Positions 44,601 through 55,800 of a stretch of 64,000 nucleotides of DNA are shown one piece after another. Position 1 is the first letter of the stretch; each line of letters opens with the position of its first letter. Below the pieces are notes generated by a model. That model was given only the letters and a program-made list of their open reading frames with translations, searched no databases and was not told the DNA's origin. Source of the DNA: Plazaster borealis (Eukaryota > Echinodermata > Asteroidea > Forcipulatida > Labidiasteridae); NCBI GenBank assembly GCA_021014325.1, contig JAJGQC010000708.1, positions 74,501 through 138,500 of the forward strand, in the 5' to 3' direction. A program made the position numbers and the translations under genes.

Positions 44601-47600
44601 CATGATGCAAAAACAGTCGTTCAAATAAAATAATCCAAAATTATCCCCCTATATGTACTTTTTACATCACTTGATAAAGCCCTCAATGCAGACAAACAAT
44701 CATGAGTTGTAAAAATGTTAAGCATCAGTTCTAGAACATGTAGGTCCTATGATTTCTTGTAGGAAATGTGGATTGTTGTTTTTCAGTACTTTTATTTACT
44801 ACAGAGATGTTTTCATCATACATTTTTAGATGCAAATCAATTTTAAAATTCTATATGACATGTCTACCTACTTAGGTAGTGCTCTCAAAAGACCCCCCCC
44901 CCCCAACGTCAGAGGTCGCTGCTGTCTGCCACACTCACCATTTTTGGAGTCAAGTTGCAAGTAAAAAGTTTGGTAAGCGTGTAAACGCCGAGTGGACACA
45001 AATTGTGCACTACATTTTATAAGCATGGGTACATTGCTTCCAAAAATGGGCAACCAAGGTTATTTTGATGATGGCGTTTGGTGAATTGGGTCAATACAGC
45101 CCCTACACCTAAATATGTACATTGACTTGATGTTAGGGAGCATCTCAAAAGTCGGGAACGTTCCCGTCAAAACGGAACGTTCCCATTTGAACGTTCCTTT
45201 TTCGGTGGACCGCGTCCGCAAGCCCCTTGGGACACAGCGGCATGATATTTTGACCATTCCCGTGGGAACGTTCCCACGGGAACGATCTGCCTGGACGTTC
45301 AATTGGGAACATTCGCACATTGTCTGCTTTGTCTCCGATTGCATGCATGTTTGTGTTTGCGCTCCATTGCCGGAGTTGCGTTGACTTCAAATAGTAAACG
45401 AACAACAACAACAGAAGGCAAGGTAGGTTCATAAAAAAATGTTTTTAACCAGTCTGAAACAATTCGACTACTTTTAAATATGTTGTCAATTTTGTTAAAA
45501 TAATAAAGTCGACAATGTTCGGTTACATGACTCACGCTCGCCACTATTTCCTCAAATCTGGACTACCTTTAATAAACGTTATTTCATAGTACAATAGGAG
45601 GATAATTATATTTTACATAATTTCCACACTTCATAGATGTAGTGTCATTTTAAACTGCAGTTAGAAGTGGTGACCAATGAATGAGATTGTTTTAAATTTG
45701 TTCATAAGTCTGGATAATCATGTATTTTAAGTCTGGGTAATCAGTTTTTATAGACATATCATCGTAGCATGTCCGACTTAAACCTTTCCTCCAAAGACTA
45801 CCCTTTAAATCAAAATAAACCTCATGTTTTGCATCCAACTATACAAATGTAAATCCCGATCCCTCTTCAAAAAGATTGTTGTGTATTCATAGTGTTAACT
45901 TTTTATCAAAGGGAAAACATCACTTACTGGGATTCACCAGCGAGACGCCATTTTGTTAGAAATTACACGTTCGCATACAGGCCGAGGTCCCAAATGGGTA
46001 AAGCTGTGCAACCGTCCCAATGGGAATGCGTATATTTCTTGCCTGGGAACATGCGGGAGCAGTGCCCGCGGTGGAACGTCCAAATGGGGATATGCCCGCG
46101 ATCCAGCAGGGACACGGAGTATGCCCGGCGGGACGGTGATGTGTTCTCATTTGGACGTTCCAAACAATCCGACTTTTGACACGCTCCCTTAAGTCTAGAG
46201 CCTTATGAGATGTCGTTCAGTCAGTGGTGGAGTCACATGAAATGGAGCACAAATATTGTGAAATAATTCAACATTTTCTGATGTACACTTTTAGGTGGTA
46301 TTGAGGGACAGACCTGAAAAGTGTATGGTTTTCACACTTGTGAAAATGTTGTAAATAAATGTCTGAGTGTCTATGATTCTGAATAAATAACAGATTCCTT
46401 CAAGAGCGGGGTATAATTTGATGTACTTACAATCCAGCCTGTATGCTTCGTCATATCACACAACACCTTTATTCCTTCATCATTCTGGTAGGAATAGATA
46501 GTGTAGATACCATCCTCTCTGTGACCAGCATCCAACAAAGCCTGACAGTCTGTCAATTTATCTGATGGATTAAACATAACAAATCATGTTATTATTGTTT
46601 CTTACCAACATTATTCATGTTAATACTATTGTGTGACTTTATATTTGAGACCTAATGCAATAAATGCTAATGGAAGTGTTAGCTAGGATGTTACCCATTA
46701 TCAGTTGTCCACAATTAAACATTGATTTTTTTATTCCTTTAGACAGGGAAAGTGAATGATTATCTACTGTACCTACAAATCCTTAGAAACTTTTCTTGTG
46801 ATTATGTTCATTGTGTTACAAGTGTTAGTTTATTTAGAAGAGAATGAAATTACCTTTCAAATAACTGACATTGTTGTACGATTTTTTTTTAAAACAAAAT
46901 TACAGCTTTGATGATGTAAACAAAAGTCAGATCATTTAGAAAGTTTGTTTTGTGTAAGAAGTGAACTTTTCTTATGTGGAAAATCACCACATACCTTTGG
47001 AAATAAAAAACCCAATGCCTCCTATGACATCCAGATATGTTCTTGACCTAAAACTCACAGTAAGTTCTTTCAAGTCATGGTATTCCCTGTGTCAAAACAC
47101 TTGTCACTATATGTGAAAGCACGCTCAGTTTCCATTACTACTGACATGGTATGGGAAAGAGACAATGCAGTCCTCACATTGGAATCCTTTGTATTGTTCC
47201 TCACATTTGTTTGTGCGCTTAGTCTATGGAGAGTGTTAAGTTAGAGGGACAAAGGAAAGTCCTCATATAGATAGCAATAAATTGACGTATGTATACACCA
47301 TGCATGACATACTTTGTACATGAAATACAATGTGTACACACACAAAACATTAAGATGTTGAGTCAACACATGGTTGCATGATGGGGATCGGACTTCCGAC
47401 ATTAGAATGTTTTGAAGTAGATAACATCATTTTTTCTACAGAGAACTTGCGCTAGTTGTTGACCGTCATAATCTTGAGTTTGTGCTCGATCTATGGCTGT
47501 TTTGTGCATTTCAATAACATGTGTCAAACTGTCTTATTTTGAGGGCAATGGAGGAGGATTTCAGGAGTAAACAGGCGTGGCAGTTGCATGGGGTTTAATG

Positions 47601-50272
47601 AATAATGGGTTATTTCACCCTTAGCTGAGAAGCACAAACAGTTTTACTTTCTCAATGCCCTGGGGGTGTCAAAGTCCTGGATACTCTAGACTGGACCATC
47701 CCACATATGGGATGGGGGGGTTTCTATTTATACAGTTGTGTAGCATTTTTTTTATGGGATGGAAAAAAACCAGCTGCCCATAGACTTCGTATTGGGGTGA
47801 AATCAGACCACACTGCCCACACATGATCCAACCCTCTGATAAAGTGGAATGATACAAGCCATTTGTTTTTTGTCTTATCTCCGATGTCTTATTGTCATCT
47901 TTTTAAACACTCTGAGCCAGCTATGCAGTTTCCAGTGTCCCCCCCCCCACCCACTAACAAATAAGGCTGCAAGTAATAATGTTGATGTCCTGGAGGATCG
48001 TGACCTCGGTTGACCGCAACCAACTAAGGAATAAAATTTGATTTTTTTCCCCTTTCAAAACGCAAACAATTTACTTACCTTATACAGGACAAGAACAAAT
48101 AATGAGAAACACAAGACAGTCTATTGTTTCAGGATGATTGTCTAGTGCTCCCAGTACTAAGTGTCATCAAAAGTAGCTTTTTTCTTACCTTGTTGCGTAG
48201 ACTGACATCGATTCCGTTTTGGTACCTGTTTCATGACTTGTGTCACCCAGTGTTGGCCAGGACTGAAGCCATCAGGTGGCGATCCAAAGTGATGAACTAT
48301 CATCTTACTCTCAGTCAATTCAAGGATAACTGGAAAATGAACAATGTCAAGTAATTGCAATGTTGGTATCAGTCGGAGCCCAAGAATCATTTGAAGTGTT
48401 TTTTATTGGTTGGTGTCACAAACTTGTGCAATACAGTCCTCTTTGAGTAATAAAAATGATTAATGTTTTGTAAACCAGGATGGTTTGGGGAATTGTTTAA
48501 TTGCTTATTTGAACAAGATGGTCGAAAGACACGGGCGCTTTAACGACCTGTTGTGACAAGATGTAAAGGTCAAAATGTTGCAAAAACTAATATAAAACAA
48601 GAATGGTGTGTTAACAAACACAAATCCCCCAGCTGAAATTACCTCATTCTTGAGTTATCGCTTAGACAAAATTTCTTTTGTTTTAGCCACAATTACCTTG
48701 ACATTTGACAAGGGGATCCAAAAACAATAGGCTTCTGGAGAATCGCAAGACCAATCCACACACCAACTTTGGAGTTGATATGCCAAGGCTTTCTTGAGTT
48801 ATCACTCGGACAACATTTATTTTGTTTTAGCCATAATGACCTTGACATTGTTTGTAGAGGATCCAAAAACAATAGGCTTCTGTGGGATCCCATAAGCAAT
48901 CCACACACCAAGTTTGGAGTTTATATACCAAGTCCTTCTTGAGTTATCACTTGGACAACATTTTTTTTGTTCTTAGCCATAATGACCTTTACATTTAACT
49001 TAGAGGGTCCAAAAACAATAGGCTTCTGGAGGATCTCGAGACCAATCCACACACCAACTTTGGAGTTGATATGCCAAGGCTTTCTTGAGTTATCACTCGG
49101 ACAACACTACTTTTGTTTTATCCATAATGACCTTGACATTGTTTGTATAGGATCCAAAAACAACAGGCTTCTGTGGGATCCCATAGGCAATCCGCACACC
49201 ATGTTTGGAGTTTATATACCAAGTCCTTCTTGAGTTATCACTTGGACAACATTTCTTTTGTTTTAGCCATAATGACCTTTACATTTAACTTAGAGGGTCC
49301 AAAAACAATAGGCTTCTGGAGGATCTCGAGACCAATCCACACACCAAGTTTGGAGTTGATATGCCAAGGCTTTTTTGAGTTATCACTTGGACAACATTTC
49401 TTTGGTTTTAGCCATAATGACCTTGACATTTTTTGTATGGGATCCAAAACCAATAGGCTTCTGTGGGATCCCAAGACCAATCCACACACCAAGTTTGGAG
49501 TTGATATGCCAAGTCCTTTTTGAGTAATCGCTCGGACAATGATTGCACACACACGCACACGCCCACACATAAAAAATATGGTTTTTGAGATTTAAACTTT
49601 TGAATTTTTCAACTTCCAGTTTGGACCAGAGGTCTAGATCGAATGGGGTCATGCTTTGTGTAGCAGTTGTTGAACGTTTGTTGAAAAATCTAACGTGTTG
49701 TTCATGAGGTGTTTTATTTTTTATACATTAAACTTTTGATTTATTGTAATTCGATCACTGATGACGTCATCATAATATCATCAAATTTGTGTTCACTTGA
49801 TATTTAAACTCAATTGTCTGATGAGTTTCAATGTTCAAATTTAAATTTCAAATTCAATTTAAATCTTGAGTTATGCCCCCAAAATGATTTTTTCAAAAAA
49901 CAAAAAACAAAGGCAAACTTTGACCTTCCGGTACGACCAGTACGACCGGAAGTAAAGGTCTTACGATTTTGGCATTAACTTTGCAAATGTTGCCCCAGTC
50001 TTGATTTGTCCGATGCCAAACTGTGACTATCATAGCTTCTAAATTCAAAGACATACAGAGAGTAGCAAATGGTCTTTTTTCAACTTTAAAAACCTTGTAA
50101 TTCGACACCTGATGACGTCATCATGACATCATGATTATTGTGCTGTCTTCCTATTGGGGTCTGTACCTACAGAAGGGTTTATGTATTTACAATAGACACA
50201 CAGTCCTTAGGCCAAATTTGGGTTTTTTTGAGTTGCCCTCCGCGACCGACCCAAAAATGCTGAAATCTCGGG

Positions 50273-50305
<33 letters not shown>

Positions 50306-52744
50306 CCGGCGTTATTTATTTGTTAATGAAACTTACACATTTTCTATGTTTATCCAAATAAAAACAAACTATTTTATTCCAAATGAGCTGAAAAAAGTTT
50401 GCAAAGCACAGATTTTAAAGTAAACATGCAGGAGATCGACATTTTGTGCCGCTAAACTCGCGATGCCACGCAATTTGCACATGACAAAGACTATACTGCA
50501 GACAGAATGCTGGTATACAGCCCAAATTCGGATAGGCAGGCGAACCGAGAAGCGGTTTCACTGGTACCCAACACGAAACCTCCAACACTTACTTTGAGAG
50601 CGAGTACCAGGTAGAATTGGCTGCTGACATCAAACGGTCATTTTTTGAACTTGGCCAGCTTTTTTGCAAGTATATAGAACGGATACTTCAAGAGAAAACA
50701 AATCACCGATACACTGCCCAATTACCCATGACTCAATCTACACGTCTTAAATCAAATGAACCATCACACGTTGTGCGTTGGCTTCGCATTGACACATGCG
50801 ACGGCGACGCAGTAGCAACATGGATGACTATACGGTGTCCATGGTTGCAAAAACTGCATCGCCAGAATTAGTTATTTTCAGTCGGGTGTCACGAATATCT
50901 TTAAACGGGTCCTTCGATGAACTGTTTGTTAAACATTTAGCAGAGCTGGATAGTGAAGAGCGCGAATTTATTTTGTTTGAAGTAGTGATTTCGTCGACCG
51001 CCCAAGGACCGTGGCAGTATGTAGACCTGCACGAATCTTTAACAGTCCTTCGTGACATGGGCAATAACAATAACAGACTAGAGATAGTGATTGTAACTAA
51101 CAATCACAGAGCTGTTCCGGTAATTTTTTTAATTTCTAGCTTTCCAAGCTACAAGAAATCACAAACCGATGTTACATGCTCAAAAGGTTTAAAACTGAAA
51201 ATAATTCAAAAATTGGCTGTGTAGTTGTTGAGATATTGTCCCACTTCCGGTTGACCCAGAAGTAAAGGTCAACATGGGGTCACGGTAATCCAAGGCTAAT
51301 TTTCTATGCCCAAGGAGTCTATAACTGATTTTTTTTGAAAATCGGTTGTGTAATTCTTGCGATTTGGTCCCACTTCCGGTTGACCCATCGGTAAAGGTCA
51401 AAATGAGGTCACGGTTACTCAAGGCTAATTTCCAATGCCCAAGGAGTCTATAACTGATTTTGTTTTGAAAATCGGGTGTGTAATTCTTGAGATATGGTCC
51501 CACTTCCGGTTGACCCGGAAGTCAAGGTCAAAATGGGGTCACGGTTACTTAAGGCTAATTTCCAATGCCCATGGAGTCTATAACTGAAAAGAAATTTAAA
51601 ATTGGCCATGTAATTCTTGAAATATGGTCTCACTTCCGGTTGACCCGGAAGTAAAGGTCAACCCGGGGTCACGATATCCGAAATCCAATCCCTGATGCTC
51701 AAAGGAACTACAACTGAAAAAAATTTGAAAATCGGTTGTGTAGTTCTTGAGATTTGGTCCCACTTCCGGTTGACCCGGAAGTAAAGGTCAACATGGGGTC
51801 ACGGTAACCGCAGGCTAATCTCCAATGCCCAAGGAGCCTATAACTGAAAAAGTTTGAAAATCGGCCGTGTACTTCTTGAGATAAGGTGCTGCAAAGATTA
51901 ACTCATTAAAGCTTTTAATTACCGTAATTTAACACCTGATGACGTCACAGTAAAAAAAAATGTGTTTTTCATACTAATAAATTTCATAAAGAACACGATG
52001 GTAAAAAAAAAAAAATCAATTTAACGCACTCACGAAAACCCTAAAGCTACGTAGGAGTTACATGTACATTTGTTGCTCATGTACAAATCGAATGGGCTGT
52101 GCAGAAAGCAATGGGTCCTCTACCGGTTAGGAATCGAATATCAAGGAAATCTCCAACGCCTTACCGTGATTGCGCAATCAAAATGGCTAGCCATGGTGAC
52201 CGATTTGACACTTAATCGTTAATTATCGTGGAAAAGATTGTACTTTGATTAGTTTTAGTGACCAGGAACATCTCTTATTAAAAGCCATTAACTTTTCAAA
52301 ACAGTTTATGTTACTAAGGAAACTAATTATTAATTTTAATTGAAAATATCGTTTTTTGGACTGTCAAAATATTTACACTTTCAGCGCCATGTGTTTTGTG
52401 CACAGATAGAAAACATGCCTACAACTGACGTCATGATGACGTGACGGAGAATGTTAGACTATGATAATTATCTACACTTCAAGACGAGTCCATAACTGGA
52501 AAAAAATAGAATCGGATGTATACTTATTGAGATATGATTAGAACAAGATTGACTAATTAAATATTCACACGGCTGTCACGTGAATAATTAATTAAGAATT
52601 TTAATCTAATTACATCTAAAATTTAAGTCAGGGCATAAGCTTTAATATGATATAGGATTTGTCAACTTTTGATAATTCTAAGAATGACATATGGTCTTCG
52701 AAAGAGACACAGGTTAAGTCAATACGATTTGAGGGAAAGAAAGA

Positions 52745-52829
<85 letters not shown>

Positions 52830-55800
52830 AAAAAATAAAAATCTGGACGATTTCAAAAGCTGTTCCGACTGAAAGTTCGGAACAGCTAATTATTCTTCCT
52901 GCATGGACAAACTGCTCCAGATATTCGGTGATATCTCTAAAAATTATCACCCTTTGAAATATGAAGTGTTTACAAGTTAGTTTTATTGTATACATGCATA
53001 CAAAAAGGAACCAATAAAGTGCCAGGGAAAAGTGTTTAAAATGTTGAAATAAAAATGTTAGAACATATGAAGTTGAATGAATGTTTCTTGTCTTTTCATT
53101 CTTTATTTGCTTCTGCACACTACTAGATCATTGTATGTTGAAAGACATTGTGTTTAGGATTAGTTCCAATGCATTTCAATCTTAAAATGACAGTTGAGGG
53201 GGAAAAAAAATTTAAAAAATAAATAAAAAATATCCGACCGACCGACCCCTTTAAATATTTCTACTGGAGGGCAACTCAACAATTTTTTTTTTGGGCCTTA
53301 TAATGTAAAAGTAATGGTACCAAGGTATACATTAATGGCTATCATGAAAACAATACCCCACCTCTGTAGTTTGTATTTCATATTATGACTCTGAAAAGTC
53401 ACCAAATAATTTGGGTGGTGATCAGGCTCAAAAATAAATACGCCAGTCCCAAGGGACAGTTTCAGCGTTGACTGATTTGTAAAAGGAATCTCCAATAGTA
53501 ATTCTAAGAGTTTTACCAAACAGCGCCCCCTGGCACCCCCCCCCCAAATGAACTGCGGCATGCCCGCCACATGACCTTCCTCTTTTCTCGAGCGTTAGTA
53601 TAGGACGCCAAAGACATCGAGGATAGTGGGGATGGAGGGGGGACGCTCTACAGGTAAGTATTCGCCCATAGACCCCAACCACCACTATGGGAAGGGGGAG
53701 GCATATGCTAGCATAGACTTGTGGACAAGTTGGTCAATTTCTTTCGCGGTGATAGCGACACGGCTCTCTTGCAACTATCTCGCAAGACTGCTTGTTCGCG
53801 CGAGACTTCTGCTCTCACCACTACGGTCCAATTTAACAACTTGTGAAACCCGATAGTTGTACATACATAGGTATTCATTTATGCACATTTGTACGTATAG
53901 TACATTAATACGGTTGGTGTGGCGGCCAATGAGACTGTCTGGACGCATCCATTTTATCTGAGGGTGGTAATAATTCAAGTACTGTGAATACACTGAATAT
54001 TTTGACTGAGTGCATTTTTAAAAGAGTTTTGTGCTGTTAACTGCTTCAATAATAGTTTTATCAATAATGTGTACTTAGCATGTATCAACATTTATTACAT
54101 ATCTCTTTAAAGGCATCGTATACGTTTTGTAATTGGAGCCTATTGTTTGTTTCAGACCTATATAGTTGTAGATATGTACCATAAAACTAACCTGAGAAAT
54201 ATTTTGAGATGTTGCCGAAAATTTGGAGCGGTTATGTCCACGCAGGAAGAATAATCTGCACACTCTGTCAGATTCAAATGTTTTGGGAAATAAAAAGCGA
54301 TATATTTGTCCATAACAGCAGTACTTCGAAGTGACAAGTTTCTCAAAATACATTATACTATCCAAAGCTGCTGTACTTCTTACCAAGTAAGTTTTTATTG
54401 CCATTAATTATCAGAGTCATTACCAAACGTGTACGATGCCTTTAGGATGTGTCCCTAGCCTCATTAACATGATTAAATAATACCTACGGTAAAAGTTTGC
54501 TCAGTCCGTCCAATCGGACATGTTTATGATTGTACGGATAATAACAATCTTGTTCATTGAAATTACAGAACAGCTTTGGGTCTCACATGTTTTCAATCAT
54601 GTGTAGGTTAACCTGGATGTGATGATCGATTCCATTTCTCCGTGGATGAATCCATATCCTCTGTACAAAATGTACTGTTAATATTCATTTATGCCCACAG
54701 TTTGAATATTTATAGATTTTACAAAACTGACCAATCAGATGCTTCCATACGAAATCGGCTGAAGAGCCCGTTAGCCATGCACAAACCGCTGTTGGGTTTC
54801 ACAAGTCGTTAAATGAGACCGTAGTTGCGAGAGCAGCTATAGTCTCGTGGGGGCCAGCAGTCTTGTGAGAACATAATCACGGACACAGTCAGAACGCTAT
54901 CATTGCTACACACTTTTAATGACTTGTCCACAAGGTCCACAAGTCTAAACTAATAGACTCAAACAAACAAGCAGTGATTCAAGTAATAATGTTTATCCAA
55001 GTCAATAATGGGCAATGTACTTGGTTTGGCAAGCCTTAGATGGTCAATCACTGGCGGCTGGTGAGTGGGTCACCACCTTGGAGGGGTCTAGTGCAAAGGT
55101 CGCTTGACGCGTGGCAGCAAAGGCTGACATTTAGGCCGAGATGGAGCTGAAGGCCTGCAAAAACTCGGCCCGAGAGATCGAGTTGTCCGCCCGGTGGCAT
55201 TTACCAAAGTGGGACTGACCAAGGATTCCCCGTGAAAAATCCAACAATACTTTGGATGAAAATTGGGGCACAGGGATAACAGAGCAACAGGTAAATTCTG
55301 AGGCTGTGGATAATATCTCGGGAGGAATGCCTGCTGTTGGCTAGCCCGGGAAACTGGTTAATAGCCCGTCCCGGCATCCTGTGGAGATTTACTCTCTGCC
55401 GGGGGGTGATCGAGCTGACTGAGCCATGAGAAGGAGGGTGAACAGAGACTCGACTCAGCGCCTCGTTCACCCTGTCCCTGGCAGGCCTTTTTTGCTTTCA
55501 CTCCGGCAGTAGTCGTTTGGTTCGTAGGACCCTTGCCAGGCCCGCCTTATGTTTGGACATCCCGCTAGTAGTGGCCAGGGAAGCGGACTGGCTTGAGAGA
55601 GCTACCCCGGCTGCGGAACTACCAGCACCCGTAGCCATTTGTGACTGCGGGTACCGAGTGGGGGACTGGTTAGGAAAGGTAGTCTTCCCAGAACAGTCCC
55701 CCGAAGACTCAGCCTAGCCCGGGTGGGGGGGGGGTGGTTCAAACCCTCAGTAACAACAGACAAAGACCTCGGCAAACATTTCATAATACTCAATACACAA

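Larger units (their letters stand above)
50207..53300. mobile_element. Harbinger-like element, 3,088 bp, TTA target duplications
   Basis: The left end GGCCAAATTTGGG...TTGAGTTGCCCTCC and the right end GGAGGGCAACTCAAC...TTTGGGCC are inverted termini. TTA lies at 50207-50209 and 53298-53300. Poly(T) at 50278-50305 and A-rich DNA near the other end sit in mirrored places. The inside holds an open frame (50796-51224), a 130-bp tandem array and a long (AAT)n. No transposase motif was seen, so it appears non-autonomous. Confidence 0.7.

Noticed and set aside
45115..45432. Coding genes on both strands in the GGAACGTTCC region
   Set aside because: The frames are generated by palindromic subterminal repeats of the Harbinger-like element.
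32317..46561. Two adjacent genes (a FReD gene and a discoidin gene)
   Set aside because: There is no second start or stop codon, all phases are continuous, and the two FReD parts complement each other exactly.
49143..49652. Long open frames on both strands in the 48.6-49.6-kb array
   Set aside because: They repeat with the 145-bp unit and match no family.
51189..51633. Minus-strand frames with repeated GSTGSGT(K/I)S(Q)ELH peptides
   Set aside because: They are produced by the 130-bp tandem array.
52628..53118. Poly-Asn, poly-Tyr and poly-Ile reading frames
   Set aside because: They are translations of the (AAT)n microsatellite.
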